From NCBI RefSeq assembly GCF_000685295.1, contig NZ_ARYL01000038.1, forward strand, positions 1 to 34,666: a stretch of 34,666 nt of DNA. Reading direction: 5' to 3'. The notes below the pieces were generated by a model. It was not told the DNA's origin, made no database searches, and saw only the letters and a list, made by a program, of their open reading frames with translations. Below are positions 24,613-34,324 of this stretch, piece by piece (position 1 is the first letter of the stretch; every line of letters begins with the position of its first letter). This DNA is from Hyphomonas oceanitis SCH89. Its GTDB lineage: Bacteria; Pseudomonadota; Alphaproteobacteria; Caulobacterales; Hyphomonadaceae. The position numbers and the translations under genes are program-made.

Positions 24613-25163
24613 GCTTTCTCGTAAGCCTCCTTGAGCCAGGCCTTCACCTCCGCGTCGAAATCCGCAGCCGATTCAAGCCGCACCTTGTGCGTGCACATGG
24701 CGCCCGGTTTTTCCTCGGCCAGCCGGTTATTGCCGGGCATGCCTTTCAGGTTGATCCCGAGATCGATCCGCGTTTTTGACGCGGGAACGATGGCGGCGAA
24801 TTTCTTGCTGCGGCGCAGGCTGGTGGCCGTCTTGCCGGGATCAATCCCGACATCCTTACCCAGTTTCCCGGCATAGGCTGCAATGGCGTCATGAAGCGGC
24901 CTGAGGCTTTCCTTGCCCTTGAACTGCATCTCCAGAAGCTCATCCACAGAGGCATTAAGGCGCCCGCTGGCGATCTGGCAGATCATCTGGGCATAGCCAT
25001 GGGTGATGCCATGCTTCTCCTTCAGCATCGCCACTTGCTGGCCAACCTTTTCGATGCCGCTGGCTTTCACGACCTCCGCCCAATGCTCCACCGTCTTGCC
25101 GGTCTTTGCGAGCACGTTCTTTTTCGCGGTCTCCAGGTATTTCTCGGTAGCCTCATTGTTCAT
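24609..25163 (-). CDS. DUF4287/DUF5655 protein
   Basis: 184 residues with GGGAGG six bases before the ATG. The N-terminal half (KTGKTVEHWAEVVKASGIEKVGQQVAMLKEKHGITHGYAQMI, about 20-61) is the DUF4287 helical domain, also seen in proteins related to DNA-binding or toxin-like modules. The C-terminal half (SKKFAAIVPASKTRIDLGINLKG and the rest) is DUF5655, a domain related to predicted transporter or endonuclease-linked proteins. Function is unknown. It is cytosolic and the first gene of the pair with the cupin. Confidence 0.85.
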   Translation of the reverse strand: MNNEATEKYLETAKKNVLAKTGKTVEHWAEVVKASGIEKVGQQVAMLKEKHGITHGYAQMICQIASGRLNASVDELLEMQFKGKESLRPLHDAIAAYAGKLGKDVGIDPGKTATSLRRSKKFAAIVPASKTRIDLGINLKGMPGNNRLAEEKPGAMCTHKVRLESAADFDAEVKAWLKEAYEKA

Positions 25164-25228
25164 GGGCGCCTCCCTGCTTGGTGCGGCTTTAGCCTAACAC
25201 ATTGGCCAATCCCTGCTATATGTTCTCT

Positions 25229-27559
25229 ATGAGTTCCAATCCGAATCGTCTCTCGATCAGCCAGATGGCTGCTGCGCGCCCCCCCGCTGCAGCAGGCGAG
25301 GCTACGTATCTGTCTGGCCTGAACCCGGAGCAGCGCGAAGCCGTGCTGCACACCGATGGGCCGCTGCTCGTGCTGGCAGGCGCCGGCACCGGCAAGACAC
25401 GCGTGCTGACCACGCGCCTGGCGCATATCATCGCCACCAAGAAGGCTTGGCCCAGCCAGACGCTGACGGTGACGTTCACCAACAAGGCCGCCCGCGAAAT
25501 GCGCGAGCGCGCGCTGAAACTGATCGGCCCGGACGGCGAGGGCCTGCGCTGGCTCGGCACGTTCCACTCGATCAGCGCGCAGATCCTGCGCCAGCATGCC
25601 GAGCTTGTCGGCCTCAAATCCAGTTTCACCATCCTTGATACCGACGATCAGGTTCGCCTCTGCAAGCAGATCATCCAGGCCGAGAATATCGATCCCAAGC
25701 GCTGGACGCCGCGCTTCCTCGCCAGCCTCATCGACGGCTGGAAGAACCGCGCTCTGACGCCGGACCGTGTGCCATCCGAAGACGCGCACATGTTCGCCGA
25801 CGGCAAGGGGATCAAGTGCTACGAGATCTACCAGAACCGGCTGAAGGTTCTGAATGCCTGCGATTTCGGCGATCTTCTGGTCCACAATATTACGTTGTTC
25901 CGTGAGAACCCGGACGTGCTGAAGGACTATCACGCCCGCTTCAAGTACATCCTCGTCGACGAGTATCAGGATACGAACGTCGCCCAATATCTCTGGCTGC
26001 GCATGCTGGCCCAAGGCAACCATAACATCTGCTGCGTCGGCGATGACGACCAGTCGATCTATGGCTGGCGCGGCGCCGAAGTGGACAATATCCTGCGCTT
26101 CGAGAAGGATTTCGCTGGCGCAAAGGTCATCCGGCTCGAGCGGAACTATCGCTCCACGCGCCACATCCTCGCCGCCGCCTCCAGCGTGATCAGCCACAAT
26201 CGCAGCCGCCTCGGCAAAACGCTCTTTGTCGGCGACGACAGTGACGCCGACCTCGTGGACGCCGAAAAGGTCAAAGTGCGCGGCCTGTGGGACGGCGAGG
26301 CGGAGAGCCGCCTTATCGCAGACGATATCGAAAGCTGGGTCCGCGCTGGCGGCAAGCATGATGATTGCGCCGTGCTGGCGCGTGCCTCCTGGCAGATGCG
26401 GGCTTTCGAGGAACGCTTCATCATGCTCGGCATCCCCTACCGCGTGATCGGCGGCCCGCGCTTCTTTGAACGCGCCGAGATCCGCGATGCCATGGCCTAT
26501 CTGCGCCTCATCCGCTCGCCCGACGACGATCTGGCCTTCGAGCGCGTGGTCAATGAGCCCAAACGCGGCGTCGGCAACACGACACTGGCCAAGCTGCAGG
26601 CCTATGCACGTGCCGATGGCCGCAGCCTCTACACGCTGACGCCAATGGTGCTGCAGACCGACGAGATCAAAGGCGGTGCCAAGCGCGGCCTGACCGTGTT
26701 CATCGACCAGCTCAACATGTGGCGCGACAAGTATGCCAATGGCCTGCCGCACACCGAACTCGCCGAGGTCATCCTCGAAGAGTCCGGTTATACCGACATG
26801 CTCCAGAAGGACCGCAGCCCGCAGGCCCAGACACGGCTCGACAACCTGAAGGAACTCGTACGCTCCATGGGCGAGTTCGATACGCTCGCCGGCTTCCTCG
26901 AGCACGTCGAACTGGTCATGGATGCGTCCAGCGGCGGGGCAGGGGAGGACCAGGTCCAGATTCTCACACTACACGGCGCCAAGGGCCTCGAATGGCCCAT
27001 GGTCTTCCTGCCCGGCTGGGAGGAGGAAGTCTTCCCCTCGCGCCGCAGTCTCGACGAGAGCGGCCTGAAAGGCCTCGAGGAAGAGCGTCGCCTCGCCTAT
27101 GTCGGCATCACGCGCGCCCGCGCTCGCGCCTATATCTCCTTCGTGGCCAACCGCCAGATCTATGGCCGCTGGCAAAGCGTCATGCCCAGCCGTTTCGTAG
27201 ATGAACTCCCGCACGAGCATGTCGATGCGATGAGCGAAACCGGCTTTTCCGGTCTTCCCGGCGGCGAAGAGGCGTTCAGCGGCACGATGGAAGACCTTGG
27301 CGCGCGTTCATCCTATGACAGCCCCGGGTGGAAACGGTTGCAGGAAAATGCCTCGCGTACGCCATCCCGCCCGCCCGGCGAAGCTGGACCACTTGCGGCC
27401 ACATCAGGCGGAACCAGCGCGTTCAAGACGGGTTCCCGTGTGTTCCATGACAAGTTCGGCTACGGCAAGGTCGCCTTCTCGGAGGGCAACAAGCTGACGG
27501 TCGACTTCGACAAGACGGGCCGCAAGAAAGTCATCGCCACCTTCGTCACCGCCGCCTGA
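25229..27559 (+). CDS. UvrD/PcrA-type superfamily 1 DNA helicase
   Basis: 776 residues from ATG 25229; ATG 25220 and TTG 25202 are in frame but no start has a strong ribosome site. LSGLNPEQREAVLHTDGPLLVLAGAGTGKT gives the Q-motif and Walker A. Motif II is ILVDEYQDTN, motif III GDDDQSIYGWRGA, motif IV LERNYRS, motif V LHGAKGLEWPMVFLPG and motif VI RRLAYVGITRAR. The last ~45 residues (RVFHDKFGYGKVAFSEGNKLTVDFDKTGRKKV) are the tudor-like tail typical of UvrD/PcrA, which contacts RNA polymerase in relatives. It unwinds DNA 3' to 5' in repair and replication. Confidence 0.96.
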   Translation: MSSNPNRLSISQMAAARPPAAAGEATYLSGLNPEQREAVLHTDGPLLVLAGAGTGKTRVLTTRLAHIIATKKAWPSQTLTVTFTNKAAREMRERALKLIGPDGEGLRWLGTFHSISAQILRQHAELVGLKSSFTILDTDDQVRLCKQIIQAENIDPKRWTPRFLASLIDGWKNRALTPDRVPSEDAHMFADGKGIKCYEIYQNRLKVLNACDFGDLLVHNITLFRENPDVLKDYHARFKYILVDEYQDTNVAQYLWLRMLAQGNHNICCVGDDDQSIYGWRGAEVDNILRFEKDFAGAKVIRLERNYRSTRHILAAASSVISHNRSRLGKTLFVGDDSDADLVDAEKVKVRGLWDGEAESRLIADDIESWVRAGGKHDDCAVLARASWQMRAFEERFIMLGIPYRVIGGPRFFERAEIRDAMAYLRLIRSPDDDLAFERVVNEPKRGVGNTTLAKLQAYARADGRSLYTLTPMVLQTDEIKGGAKRGLTVFIDQLNMWRDKYANGLPHTELAEVILEESGYTDMLQKDRSPQAQTRLDNLKELVRSMGEFDTLAGFLEHVELVMDASSGGAGEDQVQILTLHGAKGLEWPMVFLPGWEEEVFPSRRSLDESGLKGLEEERRLAYVGITRARARAYISFVANRQIYGRWQSVMPSRFVDELPHEHVDAMSETGFSGLPGGEEAFSGTMEDLGARSSYDSPGWKRLQENASRTPSRPPGEAGPLAATSGGTSAFKTGSRVFHDKFGYGKVAFSEGNKLTVDFDKTGRKKVIATFVTAA

Positions 27560-27624
27560 GCGCTTGCCAGCGGGAACCTTGCCCATCGCTGCCCATTGGT
27601 CAGCAGGCGACAAGGTTAATTCCC

Positions 27625-28092
27625 ATGGCAAGCTATATCGACAAAAGGCTCTATGACGGCGAGCACGTGGTCTATCGCGGCCGGTTTCACGGGCTCAGCT
27701 GGGTTCCAGGGTGGCTGGCGCTGATCTTTCTCGGCGTGCTCGTCATCGGCATTGTCATGTTCATCTCCGAGCAGATTCGCCTGCGCACAACGGAATTTGT
27801 CATTACGGACCGGCGCGTGATCCTGAAATCGGGCTTCTTTCGCGCCGATGTGCAGGAAATTACGCTCGACGCCATCGAGGGCAGCGCCATCCACCAAGGG
27901 CCTCTCGGCCGGCTTTTCCATTATGGTCGCCTGACCATACGCGGCCGGGGCGACACCCATATCCATTTTCCGTCCATGGCCCGCCCGTCCAGGTTCCGCG
28001 CAGAGGCCGAACACGCCCGCCATGACAGCGAGCAGGAGCCGGCCGACCGCATCGTGCGGGAGCTGGACGAGATATCGGGACATGCTGCCTGA
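27625..28092 (+). CDS. Bacterial PH-domain membrane protein
   Basis: 155 residues. YDGEHVVYRGRFHGLSWVPGWLALIFLGVLVIGIVMFI gives a membrane hairpin near residues 25-50, and the following TEFVITDRRVILKSGFFRADVQEITLDAIEG is the start of a bPH_2 (DUF304/YdbS-like) domain. The C-terminal 30 residues are charged. These domains are common in bacterial membranes but have no settled function. It lies 65 bp after the helicase gene. Confidence 0.85.
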   Translation: MASYIDKRLYDGEHVVYRGRFHGLSWVPGWLALIFLGVLVIGIVMFISEQIRLRTTEFVITDRRVILKSGFFRADVQEITLDAIEGSAIHQGPLGRLFHYGRLTIRGRGDTHIHFPSMARPSRFRAEAEHARHDSEQEPADRIVRELDEISGHAA

Positions 28093-28196
28093 GGAAAAAT
28101 GCAGCATCGGTCGGGGCTTGCCAGGGGTGTGTTCAAGCCGTGAGCGCTGATGGGTTTGGGAGCGCGTTTATGGGCCAGACCGATGCTGCAGTTCCT
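28092..28196 (-). ncRNA. Candidate three-way-junction RNA or large terminator
   Basis: A 13-base arm TGCAGCATCGGTC at 28100-28112 is perfectly complementary to 28178-28190, with a second outer block AGGAA/TTCCT (28092-28096 and 28192-28196). Inside are two further hairpins: GGCTTG/CAAGCC (28115-28139) and GCGCT/AGCGC (28144-28165). Read on the minus strand, the closing stem is followed at once by TTTTT, as in an intrinsic terminator; read on the plus strand it is not. A minus-strand small RNA of about 100 bases is the preferred reading, but the element could also simply block read-through between the PH-domain gene and mreB. No known family is recognised. Confidence 0.35.
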
Positions 28197-28371
28197 GTTT
28201 AGGAGCCCCCGCCCCAATACTCTCCGAACGACGTGTTCATCTTCCGCTCATCGCGGGCCCCGCCCGCCAGAAACGACTCAAATCGTACCAAGTGTACAAA
28301 TCGCACCGTGACGCCGGGTGAGTGCAAAACCGCCAATTCGTTAACAAGCACCCGCTCGGCGTTTACCATTT

Positions 28372-28469
28372 CGGAACGATCCGTTCCGTTACCCCCCCAA
28401 TCGCATCAGGCGATTCTACGGTAAACACCAATGGATACCATTGATTTTCAGGGGATGTACGTAGCGTAC
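28372..28469. repeat. Run of short inverted repeats upstream of mreB
   Basis: Four hairpin-like dyads in under 100 bases: CGGAACG-ATC-CGTTCCG (28372-28388), AATCGC-ATCAG-GCGATT (28399-28415), CAATGG-ATA-CCATTG (28429-28443) and GTACG-TAG-CGTAC (28457-28469). The first two are flanked by an outer GTTTACC (28361-28367) and GGTAAAC (28420-28426). The arms all differ in sequence, so these are not copies of one repeat. They may be binding sites or a structured leader. Confidence 0.6.
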
Positions 28470-28495
28470 CGCTTATGTGCCCTCCGTCCCTTGCA

Positions 28496-28511
28496 TTAAA
28501 TGGGCGTTAAC
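28496..28511. promoter_or_regulatory. CtrA-type binding site (TTAA-N7-TTAAC)
   Basis: TTAA at 28496-28499, exactly seven bases, then TTAAC at 28507-28511: a full match to the Caulobacter CtrA consensus. It lies about 90 bp upstream of the mreB start. A -10-like TATAGA begins at 28535, 24 bases after the second half-site, placing CtrA across the -35 region, as at activated promoters. AATTG-CA-CAATT (28540-28551) overlaps the end of that -10. Confidence 0.65.
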
Positions 28512-28534
28512 GGCACATGGGGTATGGGGCTGTG

Positions 28535-29640
<1,106 letters not shown>

Positions 29641-29677
29641 GGAAACGGGCAGAAAAAACGGCAAGGAAACAGGGCGA

Positions 29678-30562
29678 ATGGCGCGCCTAAGCCGATCAGG
29701 ACAAAAACCGAAGCAGCGCTCAGCCAAGCGACTGATTCTCTTTGTCTTGATTTTCGGCGCCGGCGCCCTCGTCGTGGCCCAGTCCGCCCCGCAAATCCGC
29801 CACATCTTCGATCCTGTCCGCACAGTGGCTGGCGACCAGCTTGGCGGCGGCGACAGTATCAGCCTCTGGGCCCGCATGACCGGTCAGGTCGCCCGCGAGC
29901 GGCGCATCAAGGATCTCGAAGCCGAAGTGCGCGAACTCTCGCGCTACAAGGCTGCGGCCATTTCCATGGCCGAGCGCCTCGAAGCCTATGAGCAAATTCT
30001 GAACCTGATGGGCGAGCCGCCCGTGCGTGGCGTCACGGCGCGTGTCACTGCTGAGAGCGATGGTCCCTTTGCCCAGACGCTGCTGGCCAATGCCGGCCGC
30101 GCGCAGGGCGTTGATCCCGGCGCCATAGCCCTCAATGAAGGCGGTCTTGTCGGCCGGGTCATCCAGCTTGGCGAGCATTCCTCGCGCATCCTCCTGATTA
30201 CAGACTTCAACAGCCGCGTACCTGTCATGGGCGAAGTCAGCGGCGTGCGCGCCATCCTGTACGGTGGCCGCGACGGCCTCGGCAGCCTGACCGACATGCC
30301 GGAGCGTAGCGGCTTTATCGAAGGTGAACGCATTCTCACGTCTGCCGAAGGCGGGGCCTTTCCGCGCGGCCTGATCGTCGGTGAGGCCCGCATGCAGGGC
30401 GGCGACTGGCGCGTGAAATATGGCATGGCACGCCGCGCAGGCGGCTATGTCCAGATGATCCCGCCGCCGCTCATCGAGACGCCAATTGCGATCGAGGAAA
30501 TCCCGGCCTCCGATGAAGCGGCGCCGGAACAGGCGAGCGCTGCCCAGGGGGTGCGCCAGTAA
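29678..30562 (+). CDS. mreC: Rod shape-determining protein MreC
   Basis: 294 residues. A basic N-terminus is followed by a membrane helix (RLILFVLIFGAGALVVAQSAP, about 18-38), a short coiled-coil region (RERRIKDLEAEVRELSRYKAAAISM) and the two beta-domains with PVRGVTARVTAESDGPFAQTLLANAGRAQGV and LITDFNSRVPVMGEVSGVRAIL. A C-terminal tail is rich in Pro, Glu and Ala. MreC sits in the periplasm and activates PBP2. The stop overlaps the mreD start. Confidence 0.95.
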   Translation: MARLSRSGQKPKQRSAKRLILFVLIFGAGALVVAQSAPQIRHIFDPVRTVAGDQLGGGDSISLWARMTGQVARERRIKDLEAEVRELSRYKAAAISMAERLEAYEQILNLMGEPPVRGVTARVTAESDGPFAQTLLANAGRAQGVDPGAIALNEGGLVGRVIQLGEHSSRILLITDFNSRVPVMGEVSGVRAILYGGRDGLGSLTDMPERSGFIEGERILTSAEGGAFPRGLIVGEARMQGGDWRVKYGMARRAGGYVQMIPPPLIETPIAIEEIPASDEAAPEQASAAQGVRQ

Positions 30563-31113
30563 TGGCTAACCGCAAATCCGGCCGGCCGCGCAAGAGCATA
30601 TGGTCCAGTACGGGGCCAACCCCGCGCCTGCTTTTCGGCGCCTTTGCCATTGCCGCCATTGGCCTGCTCGGCCTCACCCCCAAGACACTGTTCGGTCTGT
30701 CCATTGCGTGGCCCTATGCGGCCCTTTGGGGGGCTGTTGGCTGGGGCCGTGTCGGCATGTCATTGCGCCCCATGGTCCTGCTCATCGCCTTCGGTCTGAT
30801 CCAGGATATCAGCTTCAATGCGCCGCTCGGCTGCTTCGTCATCGTGAACCTCGTGGTGTACGGTTTCAGCGCCTGGATCGCTGGCATGTTCGATGTGATG
30901 AACGAACCGCTAGTCGCCGTTATCGCGCCAATCCTGCAGTTCATTTCCGGTTTTCTCGTCCTGTGGCTGATGGCCAGCGCGCTTGAGGATCATGCCGTGC
31001 GTGCGACACCTCTGTTCGCCGCCTTCCTCACCACAGGCGTCATCTATGCCGCCTGTCATCGCCTGTTCGACCTTGGCCGCGCGCCCGGGGAATCCGTGGG
31101 GCAGGCGACATGA
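30562..31113 (+). CDS. mreD: MreD-like rod shape protein
   Basis: 183 residues with about five membrane segments and little else, as MreD should be. The ATG overlaps the mreC stop (TAATG). Position between mreC and the PBP2 gene is the main support, since MreD sequences are poorly conserved. GLIQDISFNAPLGCFVIVNLVVYG matches the conserved middle helices. It is a membrane partner of MreC and PBP2. Confidence 0.88.
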   Translation: MANRKSGRPRKSIWSSTGPTPRLLFGAFAIAAIGLLGLTPKTLFGLSIAWPYAALWGAVGWGRVGMSLRPMVLLIAFGLIQDISFNAPLGCFVIVNLVVYGFSAWIAGMFDVMNEPLVAVIAPILQFISGFLVLWLMASALEDHAVRATPLFAAFLTTGVIYAACHRLFDLGRAPGESVGQAT

Positions 31114-33041
31114 GCCGTAATCGCAGCATTGAGGATGATTTCACGCGCCGCATGATTATCGCGGCAGGCGCAGGCGGCGTCGTCTGGGCCGGTCTCGTCG
31201 CACGTCTCTTCCAGCTTCAGGTGCTTGAGCGCGAGAAATACCAGGCCGCTGCCGAGGACAACCATATCAAGCTGGCGCTTGCGCCGCCGCAGCGGGGCCG
31301 CATCCTGGACCGGTTCGGCAAGCCGCTCGCCTCGCATCGCCGTGCAGGCCGCGTTTCCATTGTACCCGAACAGACACGCGATCCGGCTGGCACGCTCGCG
31401 CAGGTCGCTGCCCTCATCGACCTGTCGGACGAGCGCATCGAGCGGCTGGCTGGCGAGATCACCGCCGGGCGTCGCCGCAATGCAGGCTTCGTCCCGATCA
31501 TTGTCGCCAACGAACTTACCTACGAAGACTTTGCGCGCATGAACGTGCATGCCGCCGAGATCCCCGGCGTACAGGTCGAGATGGCGCTGACGCGGTCCTA
31601 TCCGCGCGGCCGCGACTTTGCCCACGTGCTTGGCTATGTCGCCCGCGCCAGCCAGGACGATCTGGAACGCCTGTCCGTCGGCATGGAAGCTGACGAGGCC
31701 AAGCGCCTCGAAAAACTGTTCCGCCACCCTGACATGCGCACCGGTCGGCAGGGCATGGAGCGGTTCGCCGAGGAATATCTGCGCGGCAAGCCGGGCTTCC
31801 GCAAACTGGTCACCAATGCCCACGGCCGCGTCATTGAGGAAATCCCGGACGAGCGGTTCGCGCCCGTTCCCGGCAAGGACCTCTACATCACCATCGATTC
31901 CGATCTCCAGCGCGCCGTTATCGAGCGCTTTGGCGAGGAGAGCGGCGCCGCGGTGATGATCCAGGTCGATACCGGCGACGTCCTCGCCATGGTCTCGACG
32001 CCCGCCTTCGACCCGAATGATTTCGTCAACGGCATTTCCGGCACGGCCTATGCCGAATTGCGCGACAATCCGCAATCGCCGCTCTATCCGCGCGCGCATG
32101 GCGGCGTCTATCCGCCGGGCTCCACATTCAAGATGGTCGTCGCCACGGCCGCGCTCGAATCCGGCGCCGTGAAGCCCACCGACCGCGTCAACTGCAATGG
32201 CTATTACCGTTTCGGCAACCGCACCTGGCACTGCTGGAAGAAAGGCGGCCACGGCTCGATGGACATGCATAATGGCATCAAGCACTCGTGCGACGTCTAT
32301 TTCTACGACATTGCCCGCCGCACGGGCGTTGAAGCGATCGCAGCCGCAGCGCGCAAGTTCGGCTTCGGCGAGGCCTGGACGCTCGGCATGACCGGCGCGC
32401 GCGGCGGCCTCGTGCCCGACCCTGAATGGAAACAACGGGCCATGGGCGAACCCTGGTATGAAGGCGAGACACTGAACTTCGGTATCGGCCAGGGCCAGCT
32501 CGGCGTCACGCCCCTGCAACTTTCCCTGATGACGGCCCGTATCGCCGCCGAAGGGCGCAGCCTGAAACCCCATCTTGTCGGCCTCGGCCCGCAATCGGGC
32601 GATGATGGCGTCCTCGACCAGCCGCTCGACAAGGACATTATCGATATCATGCGCTCGGGCATGTATGGCGTGACCTCGGAAGGCGGCGGCACGGCCTATC
32701 GCTCGGGCGATCTTGGCCTTGGTGGTCCCCGCATGGCCGGCAAGTCCGGTACCGCGCAGGTCCGCCGCATCTCGAAGGCCGAGCGCGACAAGGGCATCCG
32801 CAAGGGCCTCAATATCGAGCGCGAGCTGCGCGACCACGCGCTCTTCGTCGCCTATGCGCCAGCCGACAATCCGAAATATGCCTGCGCTGTCGTGGTCGAA
32901 CATGGTGAGAGCGGCTCAGGCGCCGCTGCGCCCATGGCGCGCGACATCCTTCGTTTTGCCATCGAGAATGATAGCGGCCGCAAGCCTGCCTATGGCCAGA
33001 CGGCCTCCGTCACGCCAGCAGGGCAGGGGGAGCCGACATGA
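31110..33041 (+). CDS. mrdA: Penicillin-binding protein 2 (cell elongation transpeptidase)
   Basis: 643 residues; the ATG overlaps the mreD stop. An N-terminal membrane helix (about 15-37) precedes the dimerisation domain. Transpeptidase motifs are S338-T-F-K341 (in PPGSTFK), S393-C-D (in KHSCDVYFYD) and K545-S-G-T. It is a class B PBP that crosslinks peptidoglycan during side-wall growth with RodA. The family length is normal and no mutation is seen in the active site. Confidence 0.97.
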   Translation: MSRNRSIEDDFTRRMIIAAGAGGVVWAGLVARLFQLQVLEREKYQAAAEDNHIKLALAPPQRGRILDRFGKPLASHRRAGRVSIVPEQTRDPAGTLAQVAALIDLSDERIERLAGEITAGRRRNAGFVPIIVANELTYEDFARMNVHAAEIPGVQVEMALTRSYPRGRDFAHVLGYVARASQDDLERLSVGMEADEAKRLEKLFRHPDMRTGRQGMERFAEEYLRGKPGFRKLVTNAHGRVIEEIPDERFAPVPGKDLYITIDSDLQRAVIERFGEESGAAVMIQVDTGDVLAMVSTPAFDPNDFVNGISGTAYAELRDNPQSPLYPRAHGGVYPPGSTFKMVVATAALESGAVKPTDRVNCNGYYRFGNRTWHCWKKGGHGSMDMHNGIKHSCDVYFYDIARRTGVEAIAAAARKFGFGEAWTLGMTGARGGLVPDPEWKQRAMGEPWYEGETLNFGIGQGQLGVTPLQLSLMTARIAAEGRSLKPHLVGLGPQSGDDGVLDQPLDKDIIDIMRSGMYGVTSEGGGTAYRSGDLGLGGPRMAGKSGTAQVRRISKAERDKGIRKGLNIERELRDHALFVAYAPADNPKYACAVVVEHGESGSGAAAPMARDILRFAIENDSGRKPAYGQTASVTPAGQGEPT

Positions 33042-34243
33042 GCCGCGACGGCTATACCGGCTTCAGCCGGGGCGAGGCGCGCACCCGCACGGCCAAATCG
33101 CTGAACTTCGAGACAATGGGTCCGCTGCGCCGGCTTGCGAAATTGCCATGGGGCTTCATCCTGCTGATCATCGCCATGGCGCTCACCGGCGTCGCGATGC
33201 TCTATTCCTCCGCCTACACCAATCCGAACGAGCATAATCTCTGGTATCTCCAGCTCACGCGCTTCGGCATTTCCTTCGTCATGATGCTCGTGCTGGCCAT
33301 GCTACCGCTCTCCTGGTGGCGCACGCTCGCGCTTCCGGCCTATGCCTTCACGATACTCCTGCTCGTCCTTGTGCTCGTGATGGGCTTCAGCGGCGGCGGT
33401 GCCCAGCGCTGGCTCCAGATCGGGCCGATCGGCGTCCAGCCGTCCGAGTTTGCCAAGCTCGCCACCACGATGGCGCTGGCCTGGTACTATGACCGCGTCA
33501 TCACGCCCACATCGGGCCGCATCCTCATCCACATCGGCGCCCTCTGCATCATGCTCATCCCGGCGGCCCTGATCTTCAAGCAGCCGGATTTCGGCACCAC
33601 GCTCGCCCTGATCGCATCCGGCGGGGTGGTCATCTTCCTCGCGGGCCTGTCGATGCGGGTCATCCTTGTCGGTATGCTCGCAGGTATTGCATCGGTGCCC
33701 GGCATCTATTTCGTCCTCGCCGACTACCAGCGCGAGCGTGTCGATACATTTCTCGCCCAGATGTCTGGCCACGCCACCAACGCGCTCGGTGAAAGCTACC
33801 AGATCGAGCAAGGCCTGATCGCCATTGGCGGCGGCGGCGTGAATGGCAAGGGCTGGCTTCAGGGCATCCAGTCCCAGCAGGATTATGTGCCCGAACAGCA
33901 TACCGACTTCATCCTCACCGTGATCGGCGAGGAATTCGGCTTCATCGGCACGACCGCCCTGCTGCTCGGCTTTGCCGTCATCCTCGGCTGGTCCTTCTAT
34001 TCCGCGTCGCAATCACACAGCTGGTTTGGTCGGCTCGCTTCGGCGGGCGCGGCCGCGACAGTCGCCTTCTATATTGTGTTCAATGTCGGCATGGTTATCG
34101 GCCTCCTGCCAGTGGTCGGCATGCCGCTCCCGCTCATTTCCTATGGCGGCACGGCCATGCTCACGACGATGGCCTGTTTCGGGCTCATCCTGTCAGCGCA
34201 TATGCACAGGGACGAAAAGCTCTCCTCGACGGGCATCATTTGA
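33038..34243 (+). CDS. mrdB: Peptidoglycan glycosyltransferase RodA
   Basis: 401 residues; the ATG overlaps the PBP2 stop (ATGA). About ten membrane segments with SEDS landmarks: GGGAQRWLQIGPIGVQPSEFAKL, KQPDFGTTLAL, ESYQIEQGLIAIGGGGVNGKGW, PEQHTDFILTVIGEEFGFIG and VVGMPLPLISYGGTAML. It polymerises lipid II into glycan strands in complex with PBP2. Confidence 0.97.
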   Translation: MSRDGYTGFSRGEARTRTAKSLNFETMGPLRRLAKLPWGFILLIIAMALTGVAMLYSSAYTNPNEHNLWYLQLTRFGISFVMMLVLAMLPLSWWRTLALPAYAFTILLLVLVLVMGFSGGGAQRWLQIGPIGVQPSEFAKLATTMALAWYYDRVITPTSGRILIHIGALCIMLIPAALIFKQPDFGTTLALIASGGVVIFLAGLSMRVILVGMLAGIASVPGIYFVLADYQRERVDTFLAQMSGHATNALGESYQIEQGLIAIGGGGVNGKGWLQGIQSQQDYVPEQHTDFILTVIGEEFGFIGTTALLLGFAVILGWSFYSASQSHSWFGRLASAGAAATVAFYIVFNVGMVIGLLPVVGMPLPLISYGGTAMLTTMACFGLILSAHMHRDEKLSSTGII

Positions 34244-34276
34244 CCCGCTAACAGACCCTGCAATTGATTTTCATGC

Positions 34277-34295
34277 CGCGACCGCTAGGGTCGCG
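34277..34295. terminator. Hairpin after the elongasome operon
   Basis: CGCGACC and GGTCGCG with a five-base loop, between rodA and the symporter gene. No T-run follows (TGAAACAAATT), so it may be only a weak terminator. Confidence 0.4.
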
Positions 34296-34324
34296 TGAAA
34301 CAAATTACCCCGGGGAGAGGGCAT

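Noticed and set aside
25160..26905. 581-codon open frame on the minus strand across the helicase gene
   Set aside because: Shadow of the UvrD/PcrA coding sequence caused by codon bias.
28100..28190. 6S RNA or SRP RNA as identity of the mreB-side structured element
   Set aside because: The conserved SRP tetraloop region is absent and the 6S central bubble layout does not fit a three-way junction.
31056..32903. 615-codon open frame on the minus strand across the PBP2 gene
   Set aside because: It runs opposite a gene with complete transpeptidase motifs; no ribosome site and no family resemblance.
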